From: Nigrospora sphaerica | Taxonomy: Eukaryota > Ascomycota > Sordariomycetes > Amphisphaeriales > Apiosporaceae | Direction of reading: 5' to 3' | DNA: 64,000 nt | Assembly (NCBI GenBank): GCA_018287875.1 | Contig: JAGVVL010000002.1 | Location: 2,914,001-2,978,000 of the forward strand | Part shown: positions 53,039 to 62,915 of the stretch, piece after piece | Numbering within the stretch: position 1 is the first letter of the stretch | Layout of the letters: each line of letters opens with the position of its first letter | Notes under the pieces: model-generated | Databases searched by the model: none | What the model was told of the DNA's origin: nothing | The model's input: only the letters and a program-made list of their open reading frames with translations | Program-made: the position numbers and the translations under genes

Positions 53039-53643
53039 ATTATTCGCCAGTTGTTGCGAGTGCATTGCCAGGCGATGCCATGATTATGTCGAGCAACAGA
53101 TCTACCTGAGTCGAATCGTCGCGCCTGCGCGAATCCGCGAAGGCGCGAACTCCATCCGGCACAGTGGGTTGCCAGCAGTCAGATTTTGCTTTCCGGAGTT
53201 AAGGATCCACATTGGAGAATAATACCATTTGCTTGGAAGCCCGAAGAGAGGAGCCATCTTTTCTCCAGGTGAGTGGCCCGGGTCTTCAGGCAGTAGGAAT
53301 TATTAGGTAGAGGAACACGCATCGTGTCGGTTGGCACGATGCAAAGCCCTTGCGCGGTCCTCTATCGCCGACGTGACTTTGCCCCTTCTCATGCCCCATC
53401 TCATGCCCCATCCTTCGGCAATGCGAAAAGAAGGCTACTCGTGTCTGATTTAGTAGAGTGGTATGAAGTGCCTGGGGGCGTCCGAAACCAACGCGGTAGG
53501 TTTATCCTATCATTAAATGCCCTCTATGCGAATTCCAATGCCTCATGGTATCTCCCCGAATCCCAACGCCAAGGCTATGCAGTAAGCGAGCGCCAAATGT
53601 ACCCCTCCCGTAGGCGTCTGAGAGTAGAAGAGAAGGCCGTCGT
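53039..53643. other. Convergent intergenic region, MTR4 to DSC3
   Basis: No coding region is supported. A direct repeat of tctcatgcccca occurs twice near 53387-53412. Confidence 0.55.
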
Positions 53644-54648
53644 CTATTTCGCCCCCGATATGCCTCGTACGATGCCGAACAAAAAACTAAACAGAACGCC
53701 AAAACAAACCATGATACGCCAGCGGTCGCTGTGGATACCCGGCTGCCTGACGAGCCAGCCAAAGCTGCCCAGCGGCCACATAAAACCGGTGAGGACGCCC
53801 CAGACGAGGGCGTCGAGGTGGCCGGCCAAGCCGGCGGAGCCGTCGTCGGCGGGGTCCAAGGCACCGCCGCCGCCGGCGAGAGCGGTGGTGGGCACGGCGG
53901 CGCCGTTGTCGTCGATCCAGGCATCCTCCATGCGGCGGAACGAGTCGGGGCTCGGCAGGGTGTCGGGAGTGAAGCGCGAACTGTGGATGCTGCGGAACTG
54001 GAGGCGCAGCTGGTTCACCTCGGCGGGGGTGAAGCCGGCGTTGAGGAGGCGCTCGAAGCCGCGCGGGGCGGTCGTGGTGCTGGCGCCGCCGCCGCCGCCG
54101 CCGGGCGTGCCGGGGCCGGGCGACGAGGCGGCCGAGGCGGCGTGGGAGCCGCGGGCCGGCGGCAGCCGCGGCGACGACAAGGAGGTGGCGGGTGCGGGCG
54201 CAGGGGCGGCGGCGGCGCGGGCCTCGTCCTCAAGCTCGGCCGTCGTCAGCGAGTCGCCGATGCTGCAGTTGACGTAGATGCGCGGCGGCGGGGGCGGCTT
54301 GTTGAGGACGCCCTTGCCTTTGCCCTGGCGGTCGGGATACGGGGAGCCCGGCGGCGGCGGCGGCGGCGCGGGCGGGGCGCGCAGCACGGCGCTCAGGGCG
54401 GCGCCGTCGGGCAGGATGCGGCCGCCCTGGATGAAGCGCAGGCGGCGCTGCGACGTGGGCTCACTGAGGCGCGCGCGGATCAGGTGCTTGAGGCTCACGA
54501 CCGTCGTCTGCGCCGGGTGCGGGATCTCGAGGTCGAGGTCCGGCAGCGAGGCGCTGAAGCGGATTGTGAGGGCCAACGGCGGCGGCGGCGAGGGCGAGGG
54601 CGAGGCGCCGGGAACGCCCCCGGCGGCCGGCGGTCGGAGGGACGTCAT
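53644..54648 (-). CDS. DSC3: Dsc E3 ubiquitin ligase complex subunit 3
   Basis: A single exon of 334 residues from the ATG at 54648 (MTSLRPPAAGG); the frame is open upstream but without an ATG. Residues about 23-110 form a ubiquitin-like domain (LTIRFSASLPDLDLEI, VVSLKHLIRARL, RRLRFIQGGRILPDG), then IYVNCSIGDSLTTAEL. A Gly/Ala/Pro-rich linker (about 130-185) leads to the conserved C-terminal block GFERLLNAGFTPAEVNQLRLQ, FRRMEDAWIDD and two membrane segments near the end. This is the DUF2407 arrangement of Dsc3. The Dsc complex in the Golgi/ER ubiquitinates membrane proteins and, in filamentous fungi, is needed to cleave the sterol regulator SREBP under low oxygen. It diverges from BNA3 across 663 bases. 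Confidence 0.92.
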   Translation of the reverse strand: MTSLRPPAAGGVPGASPSPSPPPPLALTIRFSASLPDLDLEIPHPAQTTVVSLKHLIRARLSEPTSQRRLRFIQGGRILPDGAALSAVLRAPPAPPPPPPGSPYPDRQGKGKGVLNKPPPPPRIYVNCSIGDSLTTAELEDEARAAAAPAPAPATSLSSPRLPPARGSHAASAASSPGPGTPGGGGGGASTTTAPRGFERLLNAGFTPAEVNQLRLQFRSIHSSRFTPDTLPSPDSFRRMEDAWIDDNGAAVPTTALAGGGGALDPADDGSAGLAGHLDALVWGVLTGFMWPLGSFGWLVRQPGIHSDRWRIMVCFGVLFSFLFGIVRGISGAK

Positions 54649-55311
54649 CTCGAGGGCTCGTCGACGGCGGCACCAGGCAGCATCGTGAAGGGCGGGTGTG
54701 GGGGGGGGGAGAAGAGGCTCGGGCGGCGAGGTAACGGCGGTCGGGAATCCTCTAGTAGAGGGTCGGCGGTTTCGCGGAAATGGCCGAGGGTGCGCGGACA
54801 AGAGGTATATAGACGGTCGACAAGGTCCAGCTTGGTGAAGCTACCCAGGGCGGAGGGTTGGGGATCGTATGGATTTATTATAGACGTATGGATAGGTGCA
54901 TGTGTATTATGGGTGTATGGATGCGCTAAGGACGGATGTATGGGAGGAAGGGAAGCTGGAGCCTTTACTTCATGTGTACCACATCCCCTGGGCTATCGGT
55001 GTTCCGAGCCTAATTAGTGGGGAAGGAAACAGTTGCTCGGCCACAAGCCCCGCGGTCCCGTCCGGATTTGGGGGAGATGCGATGGGACCCCAGCGGTTGC
55101 GTGATCTTGTACATGCCCACATCGAGTCGGATATCTTTTCTCTCTCGCGCCCTATCCCGCCGATGACGGATATCTTCTTGTCCCGACGCCTTATCGTAGC
55201 TGCAGATTTAATCAAGTAACCCGCTCACCTCGAGGCGCTCGAAATATCCATCGTTAGCTCCATAAGGGCAGGCTAAAGCTGTTGCCATCCATCCCATTGA
55301 CCTTGCTCCAT
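54649..55311. other. Divergent promoter region of DSC3 and BNA3
   Basis: No coding region is supported. Imperfect copies of gtatggat occur near 54868-54940. Confidence 0.55.
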
Positions 55312-56923
55312 ATGAAGGCGTTCAGAGCTGCCCCTCCTTGCGCCTTCAATCGTCTCGCCGCCCTCACCCCACCATTCAAGAAGCCTTTTCCACTCAACAC
55401 TCGACGGGGCTTCTGCGCAACCATGACCACTGGTCTCCCGGCTAAAATCAAGCCCGCCGCCCGCGTGGCGGGCCAGAGACAGGATGTCTGGTAAGTGCCG
55501 GACGGGCCCGGGCCCGAGGGCAGAATGCTGACAGAGTGCGGGCAGGTCCATCATCAACGAGGCGGCTGCCGCTTCGCCCAAGCAGCCCATTGTGAATATG
55601 GGCCAGGGCTTCTTCGGGTACAACCCGCCGCCCTTCATCATCAATGCCGCCAAAGGCGCCCTCGACCGCGTCGAGTGCAACCAGTACAGCCCGACCAAGG
55701 GCCGGCCGCGGCTCAAGAAGGCCATCGCCGACGCCTACTCGCCCTTCTGGGGCCGGCCGCTGAACCCGGAAACCGAGGTCACTATCACGACGGGGGCGAA
55801 CGAGGGTGAGTCGGGGCCTTTGGCGAGGGCCCGCTGCGGACTGACTGACGGCCCCGACAGGAATGCTGAGTGCCTTTATGGCCTTTATTGAACCTGGTGA
55901 CGAGGTCATCATCTTCGAGCCCTTCTTCGACCAGTAAGTCAAGCGGTCCGGCTGGTACAGAGCGTGGCGCTGACGGCACGCAGATACATCTCCAACATTG
56001 AGATGGCCGGTGGCAAGATTGTATACGTGCCGCTGCACCCTCCCCAAGACGGGCCCACCACGACGTCTTCGGCCGCCAACTGGACCATCGACTTCGAAGA
56101 GTTCGAGAAGGCCATCACCCCCAAGACCAAGATGATTGTCATCAACACGCCCCACAACCCCGTGGGCAAGGTCTTCTCCAAGGACGAGCTGCAAAAGATC
56201 GGCGACCTCTGCGTCAAGCACGAGGTCATTATCCTGTCGGACGAGGTCTACGACCGGCTGTACTACGTGCCCTTTACGAGAATCGCCACTCTCTCCCCCG
56301 AGATTGAGAACCTGACGCTCACTGTCGGCTCGGCCGGAAAGAACTTTTACGCCACGGGATGGCGCGTGGGCTGGCTGATGGGGCCTGCTCACCTCATCCA
56401 ATACGTGTCGGCGGCCCACACGCGTATCTGCTACTCGTCGGTGTCGCCTCTTCAGGAGGCTTGCGCTGTGGGTAAGTCGCATCGTCCAAGCATATCCCCT
56501 CGTTGACAATTGCTGACCCGACCCGTAGGATTCGAGCAGGCAGAGGCCGAAGGCTTCTGGGACGAGACGGTCAAGGACATGAAGGGCAAGATCACGCGCT
56601 TCTGCGAGGTATTCGACGAGCTGGGACTGCCCTATTCGGACCCCGAGGGCGGCTATTTCGTCATGGTGAACATGCAGAAGGTCAAGCTGCCCGAGGACTA
56701 CCCCTTCCCGCCGCACGTCGCCAGCCGTCCACGCGACTTCAAGCTGGCGTGGTTCATGATCCAGGAGATTGGCGTGGCCGCCATCCCCCCCACCGAGTTC
56801 TACACCGACGCCAACACCTGGATCGCCGAGGACTACATGCGGTTTGCCGTGTGCAAAGAGGACGAAGTGCTCGAGTCCGCCAAGGACCGCATCCGGGGCC
56901 TGAAGAAGTACATTCAAAACTAG
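55312..56923 (+). CDS. BNA3: Kynurenine aminotransferase / cysteine-S-conjugate beta-lyase
   Basis: Five exons: 55312-55490, 55546-55805, 55861-55933, 55984-56471 and 56529-56923; 464 residues. The first about 38 residues (MKAFRAAPPCAFNRLAALTPPF...) look like a mitochondrial presequence; a second ATG at codon 38 (MTTGLPAK) could give a cytosolic form, as in many dually targeted aminotransferases. The fold-type I PLP signatures are NMGQGFFGYNPPPF, ITTGANEGML, NTPHNPVGKVF, DEVYDRLYY and VGSAGKNFYATGWRVG with Lys290 as the PLP Schiff-base lysine. Arg in the C-terminal domain (YMRFAVCKED) binds the substrate carboxylate. The enzyme converts kynurenine to kynurenic acid and may cleave cysteine conjugates. 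All four introns are short (50 to 57 bases). Confidence 0.95.
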
Positions 56924-57399
56924 ATCGCCACGGCCGGAAGACGGCAGCGGAGCATTCAAGGTGAAAAAGTATCTAGACACAGCAAGTTACAGCCCCGTAT
57001 CTTAGATCATCGGCCTAGAATCTTACGCTACAGTACTCGACATTTAACCAGCTAACTGGCTTTCCGTTAAAAGGGGACTTTGTGGACGAGGTACCGCCAC
57101 CAGCTTTATGTGCAGCAAAGAGTGAGGGACGTCCCGGAAACCCGTATCTCAAATTCAGGCATGCCCGGGCTTTGCCATCTTACACTATCCGCCAAAATTG
57201 TTTCTGTACATTTTTCAACAACCCAAAACCCATTATCTCCAAGCGGTGCCTTGTCGCGCCGAAAAGTGCCGGACCACCCATTATTACTCATACAGGTACG
57301 CGGGGCCGTAAGGTCCCCTGGGTATCATCAAGTCGTCCTCTCGCCGGCGCATAGCGCGGCCGCCACGTGCCTTTCCGGCCTCCCCGGAGGTGGAAAGCC
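56924..57399. other. Convergent intergenic region, BNA3 to BYS1-type gene
   Basis: No coding region is supported. Confidence 0.55.
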
Positions 57400-57903
57400 T
57401 CAGCACAGGGTCATGACGATGTCGGCCTCGGTGGTGCAGGTCTCGAGGAAGGGCCACTCGCACGAGGTGTCTTCGGGGGGGCAGTAGAGCATGGGGCAGG
57501 CGGTGCCGGGCAGGGAGGCGACGCGGGTGTAGGGGAGGAAGGGGTCGCCGTTGATGTTGCTGAGGTCGTAGTAGATGATGCCGGCGGCCTCGGCCACCTC
57601 GAGCTGGTAGGGCATGGCGTCGAGGTCGGCGGGCACGATGGCGCACTTGACCGACACGCCGACGTTGTCGTTGTTGACCGTCGCGAACGAGCCGCCCTCG
57701 GCCCCGGCCGCCACCATCATCACCGGCCCCGTCGTCCCCACCGCCGCCCCCGCCACCGGTCCCTTGGCCCCCCGGCAGTAGATGGGGAACGCGCAGTGGT
57801 TCCGCACCCGCGTCTCGAGCCCGCGCGCCGCGCCCGCGAGGCCGAGCGCCGCGAGCCCGACGGCGGCGGCTTGCCGGGCGGTGGTCGTTTGCGTGAACTG
57901 CAT
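57400..57903 (-). CDS. Small secreted thaumatin-like protein, BYS1 family
   Basis: A single exon of 167 residues. Residues 1-28 form a signal peptide (AAAVGLAALGLAGAARG). The mature part begins ETRVRNHCAFPIYC, contains a Gly/Ala-rich middle with SFATVNNDNVGVSVKC, and carries IIYYDLSNINGDPFLPY, the most conserved block of the BYS1 family, named after the Blastomyces yeast-phase-specific protein. It has eight cysteines in the mature part, probably all in disulfides. Members are extracellular or wall-associated antigens of unknown biochemical function, distantly thaumatin-like. The match is good in the YYDLSNI region and weaker elsewhere. Confidence 0.85.
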   Translation of the reverse strand: MQFTQTTTARQAAAVGLAALGLAGAARGLETRVRNHCAFPIYCRGAKGPVAGAAVGTTGPVMMVAAGAEGGSFATVNNDNVGVSVKCAIVPADLDAMPYQLEVAEAAGIIYYDLSNINGDPFLPYTRVASLPGTACPMLYCPPEDTSCEWPFLETCTTEADIVMTLC

Positions 57904-60199
57904 GTTGGCCGGAGCGAGTTGGCGAGCGTGTCCGCTGGGTGCTTGAAGACGGTATAAGCCGAGGGTATGGGTTGTTGAATGGAAATGTGGTGATATAATA
58001 AGCCGGCTTATTATACCAAGAAGTGAAAGTTAACGAGGAAGGAGGAAATGAGGAAAAAGAGACGGTGGTGGGTGGAAACCTGTATGCTGTGATACTAAGA
58101 AGAAGCAGATACCGAAAGACGACGGCCGTCCCCGTCTTATGTACACCATGCTGTTCCCACCACAAGTCTACGGAGCCGTCCTTTTTTCCACCGGCGCAAT
58201 ATCCAAGACAGGATGTGCTGGACAGTGCCTCCCGCAAACGGTGTGCAGACTTTGGCGGCGGTCCCTGTCATCGTTTAAGGCCCCCCTCCCCGGCACAGCC
58301 CCTCAGTTCTTGGGCCGTCTGGAGGTTGGGAGGCGAAGGTAATTCGTCCGGCCTGGTCGCTGCCCAGGTCGTTTCTCCGGACGAGCCCTCGTGTGGCGGG
58401 CCAAGCTGCTCAACCAGCCCTGATACACGCCCGTGAACCCTTCGCTCATCTCGTAGGGGGTCTGGCCAGTGGGTGGGTTGCGGTTTTCCATCTAGACGCC
58501 CAGGGCGCGGCTATGGACCATTCGTCTGCCGATGCCACGCGGTACCAGTTCTGTTTTGGTCCAGTTGCTCGTGTCGGAGGCTCTTGTTGAGACCGTCTGA
58601 GTTGGATGCTTGGCTGCCAAGGGCCGTGCTTAATGATGGACCAGTGCTGAGCCAGCCCATTGCCTTAATGCTGGCTGTATCGCTTTTCAGATGTGCTATA
58701 TGAGAACTCTCACGATACGCTGTTCATCTGTTTTTTATTTCATGCCATTGGGTCAGCAGAGCCCTCAGAAGCACGAACGAGCGGCGCGCTCAAAGCCCTG
58801 TGCCGCTGTCCCGTTGCTTTTTGCCCCGTACGGTACAGACGGCCGGGTAGTTGAGCCGCCGTCTATCCACACGAACTGCCGGATGAGGTCGTCGGCGGCG
58901 AACTGGGCGCGATGAGAACGGGGACCGTCCCGAAGGGGACGCGCCGAGTGAATCACGAAAGTGCCGAGTCCGAGCATGCGTGCACACGTTGGGCAAATGA
59001 ACTTTCACCCGCCATGTCTTGAACTCCATCATGAGCCGCAGCTTGAGGCTGCTTTCGGCCCATCCTGCAACCTGAAACAAGTTCTGGGTTGGGTCGTGGC
59101 GCAATGATCGGTTCCCTTGGCGCATAGGTGTGTAGGTCGGCGGGGGTTTTGGGGCAGAGGCTGCAATTTGGGGTGTTGGAGGGACGACAGCCATCTTCCT
59201 CTACAGGAGCTTGAGCGAGCTGACTATTCTTCATTCAAAAGAAATCAGAAGTCTTATTTGAAAACTCCAACGCTCTTCGTAACACTGTCCGTGATAGCTT
59301 TTCCACGGCTCCCGCACCCACATGGAGACAAGTTCGGTCTTGTCCGATTCGAAACCACCGCATACTTGAGAGCTCTGGCCGACAAAACTGCTATAGTCAT
59401 ATCTCCACTGGCCCTTGAGTGACAGTGAAGTTCGCCGCAGCTTGAAATAGGGAGCACATTTGTGACGTAGTAGCCAATCCCCAATACCGGAACCAAGAGG
59501 TAATTGTCAAGCCCGGCGTGCGCCAGACCCACACGCATCTACCGCGTGTATTGGAAGCAAGCACCGCCACGAGGTAAGGGAGGTCCAGATCGAGACTCCA
59601 GAAGGTCCCGAAAGTGACCATGGGCGGGAGGCCCGGGACGAGACGCGTGGTGCCATTCGCGTGGTTTCACAACTTTGAGGCGGCGCTTTTGGCTGTGCTC
59701 GCGCTGCTTCTCCGCGTGTCAGACGCTTGAGAGCCGACGTCCCATTGTGTTGCGAATGCCGTACAACAGGAAAGCCAACACCACCCGCCGGTCAACAGGG
59801 GTAAAATATAGAAGCTGTGTAGGTTGTGACCCGGGGGCGACGATTATGAAGCCTTTTCGCTTAATTGGCTTCGACAGAGAAATCCCCGGTCTGGTTGGTG
59901 TTTACGACCCTCACATGGTCCTTGGCTACATAGTTTATGGCCCCCTGGTTCCTGGACCGCGGGTGCTTCTTGCCGAATGTGCGGTTTCCTGTCTAGGGGA
60001 AAGTATCATTCGGGATCTGCAACCCGCCGGCAACCAATCATTACCCATGCGTGTACGTATTCGACCGTACGTGTGCCTGCACAAGTGAGAAAATTAGGTA
60101 GCAAAGTGTTCAAAAGGGACGGCTTCTCTTCACATGCCTCCCTTTCCTTCTTTTCGCTGTCATTGCTTTGATACGCCAGCGTTTGACTGTTTACACAAA
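57904..60199. other. Gene-free region, 2.3 kb
   Basis: No coding region is supported. Open frames around 58790-59194 on the minus strand have mixed composition and no recognised motif. Confidence 0.5.
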
Positions 60200-60959
60200 A
60201 TGGCTCAAATTGCTCAGGAGGTAGAACGGTGGCCGCTCGATGCGATGCTGCTTGCCGCTGCGGCGCGGTTGCGCAAACGGCCCTTCCTATTTTCCCTTTC
60301 GCTTTCCTTTCTCCTTCTATCCTACCTGGCCTACACAAGTGAGCTATCCGTCGTGTTTGAGCAGCCACAGCTGCAATGGCTGCCACCGTCGGCCGCCGCC
60401 GCCGCCCCTCTCATACCACGGAAGACCTGGCAGGTACTACTACCCATGCCCAGTAACATCGACGCCCATGGCATCTCGGACGCCAGAGCTGGCTCCTGGA
60501 TGCTGACGGACCCCGACCACACTTACACCCGGCCTTGACGGGGCCACTAAATTCATCCGACGCCAATACCCAGACCGCGTTCGGTAACTGGAAACTTTCC
60601 AGGCCTTGCAAAATCCAGCGCTCACATCCGACTTCCTTCGATACCTCGTGCTCCTGGCCGAAGGGGGCGTATATGCCGAGTTAGCCCGGCCGCAGCTTCA
60701 CGACCAAGAGGTACTCGAGGCGACGGGGCCAGTAGCGTGGACCGGCGCTGTCTGAACGTATATGGGGCAGCAGGACCCGAGCCAGACGACGCTGAGGAAC
60801 TTATCAAACATGCAGCAGCCGACCCTATACGGCGACGTGCTGGTGTTTCCCGTCAAAAGCTTTGCTTCGGGTCAGGACCACTCGGGGAGTGCACGGTGGC
60901 GGACGCCACCAGAAAGCCTGGTCAAACACCACTTTGCGGCCTCGTGGCGGGTCGATTAA
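60200..60959 (+). pseudogene. Decayed Och1-like alpha-1,6-mannosyltransferase (GT32)
   Basis: The ATG at 60200 opens a frame with a type II membrane anchor (RPFLFSLSLSFLLLSYLAY) and then LIPRKTWQVLLP, the GT32 start. After DPDHTYT the frame shifts by one base near 60530. It resumes as DGATKFIRRQYPDR, then a TAA at 60585-60587, then LTSDFLRYLVLLAEGGVYAE. At about 60680 it jumps straight to VLEATGPVAW, so about 100 residues that normally hold the DxD sugar-nucleotide site are missing. A TGA at 60753-60755 precedes LRNLSNMQQPTLYGDVLVF and LVKHHFAASW, the family's C-terminal block, ending at TAA 60957-60959. Intact relatives add mannose to N-glycans in the Golgi. Two stops, a frameshift and an internal deletion mean it is inactive. 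Confidence 0.88.
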
Positions 60960-61535
60960 TGCTGAAAAGTGAAAGAACAAGCAGATACGACGGACAAGTA
61001 GGGAGCGGGAACACTGATGCCAAGCACAGACCGTCGGGGGTCCTCGTTTGTCTTCAAGGCGACCCGACGTTCACATGGCTGATGAGACGACGAACGTGTA
61101 ATTATTGGAATGGACAAGATGGGACGACGAATGGATTTGCTTCTTGAAGCGGCGTTGCTGTGCGGGCCCTTCCACTGTGCAGCGAACGGTTAGGTCATCG
61201 GGAAAAGAGCTTGGGCCAATTACCGCGGGGCAATGGAACTAAGAAAGCACAGAACCGGGGGCCTACGAATAGCAGGTGATCGCCCAAGCTCCTTCTAGTA
61301 GGAGCTGGAGCTCCAAAAACGGACGTCACAACCCACCTCCGGTCCCCATCCGATCCCAGACCCTTCTTACAAACACCAGAGAAGTCCCGTACCCAAAGGG
61401 AATGCAGTGATTCGCAGACAACGCGAGGCCCCGAGGCTCCCCTAGACGCAAAACCCTCCCGAAAAATACGACTTGATCCGCCCATCACGAACCTTTTCCC
61501 GGTACCGTCTGCCCTTGGCACCAAACTCGTCCGCA
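60960..61535. other. Intergenic, GT32 relic to frataxin
   Basis: No coding region is supported. The frataxin promoter and leader lie at its right end. Confidence 0.55.
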
Positions 61536-62216
61536 ATGGTCCGCGCCGCCCTCGTCAAGCTCGGTCGACCGGCTGTCCGCGCCCTCGTGCGCCGGCCGGC
61601 GCCGGCCGCGCTGGCGACGCGACCCATCTTCGCCTCGCCGGCGGTCCTGGTGCGGCCCGGCCCGCACGCTCTGTTCACCTCGGCCGCGCGTCGGGCGGGA
61701 CCCGTCCCCGCCGACGTGCTCAAGAACACCAAGCCGGCCGACATCACCGACGCCGAGTACCACGAGCTATCCAACCAGTACCTGGACCACCTTTGCGACC
61801 GCTTCGAGGAGCTTCAGGAGACCTCTTCGGCCTACGACTTCGACTACAGCGTAAGTGGCTCCCACCCCACCCCCTTCACCCCGGCGTCCCCTCATCTAAG
61901 GGGAGGTGCGGCGCAAGCTGGCGGACGTTTCAAGAAGCGCTGACGAATTCCCGTGCAGTCCGGCGTCATGACGCTCAACACGCCCCAAGGCCAGTACGTC
62001 ATCAACAAGCAGCCGCCGAACAAGCAGATCTGGCTGTCGTCGCCCATATCCGGCCCCAAGCGCTTCGACTGGGTCGTCGTAAGCGAGGACCAGAACTCGA
62101 AGCAGGACACGGCCGTAGGCGCCTGGGTCTACCTGCGCGACGGCTCTTCGCTCAACGAGCTCCTCGCGCTCGAGCTGAAGCTCGATGTCACCGTCCCCGA
62201 GGCCGCCGACGAGTAG
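61536..62216 (+). CDS. YFH1: Frataxin, mitochondrial iron-sulfur assembly protein
   Basis: Two exons: 61536-61850 and 61959-62216, 190 residues. The phase-0 join gives [16 protein letters not shown]. The N-terminal about 65 residues are an Arg-rich mitochondrial presequence ([20 protein letters not shown]). The mature domain starts [18 protein letters not shown], with the acidic ridge of helix 1 (Glu/Asp positions in CDRFEELQE), then the strand block [18 protein letters not shown] and [10 protein letters not shown], the frataxin hallmark with its conserved Trp residues, and ends with the C-terminal helix [16 protein letters not shown]. Frataxin stimulates cysteine desulfurase in iron-sulfur cluster assembly in the matrix. 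The first ATG in frame is at 61536; the upstream frame has none. Confidence 0.95.
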
Positions 62217-62613
62217 CTCTTGCAGAAGGGGGCTTGAGGAACCTCGAGCGGCGGGGCACTTCCAACTGTTGGCGGGGCGTTCCAGGAAGGGTTTGCAATT
62301 ACATATTAAACGAAGGGACTGCTTGGAAAAGCAGGCCCCCAGACCGGCAAAGTCACGGCTGGGGAAACAGACCCGGCTGCGATGGTACAATGGGTTTTGT
62401 TCCACGGGCACCTAGGCCCGGAATTAAATACTAACTATGGAATTACCCCCCGTGTGTTCTTTGTTTTCTAGTTTCCCGATAGCGCCCGACCCAGCAAAGT
62501 CTCAATAGTACACTCAGATCGGACCGGCCGACCCACACTATGTAATACACGCAGGCGGGCCCAGAGCTCGCTGCCCGCCTGCAACTCCCGTAGCGCGTCT
62601 GCACCCACCGGCC
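62217..62613. other. Convergent intergenic region, frataxin to small minus-strand gene
   Basis: No coding region is supported; probable shared 3' region. Confidence 0.5.
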
Positions 62614-62915
62614 TCACCTCCGCTGGGCGCTGCTCCATTGGCTGTTCCATACCTCCAAGTCGCCCTGGGTGGTGGCCGGCCGGCCGCTCGGCCGGCCCGA
62701 GACCCAGAACCGCTCCGTCGGGTCCACGTGGTTGGTATAGACGGACAGGCTGCTCCCGCGGGACGGCACTTGGCGCAACTGGGCAGCGAAGGACGAGCTG
62801 CTCCCTGAGCTCTGACCGCTACGCCAGTGGCGCGGTCAGCATACGAGCCGGGAATGAAACAAGGGGAGGGCCTTAGCCACCTGGAATATTGCTTGCTCGA
62901 AGTGGATGACGGCAT
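62614..62915 (-). CDS. Putative 79-residue protein, no known family
   Basis: Two exons on the minus strand: 62881-62915 and 62614-62818. The 62-base intron has donor GTGGCT, branch-like CTGAC and acceptor CGTAG; the phase-2 join gives SKQYSSGQSSG. The protein starts MPSSTSSKQYS, is Ser/Gln-rich to residue 25, then reads AAQLRQVPSRGSSLSVY, NHVDPTERFWVSGRPSG and LEVWNSQWSSAQRR. Exon 2 has the strongly GC-rich third positions of true genes here, and the ATG context (gccATGc) is good. No signal peptide or membrane segment is seen, and I recognise no family. The donor GTGGCT is weak, so the exon 1 join is the least certain part. Confidence 0.45.
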
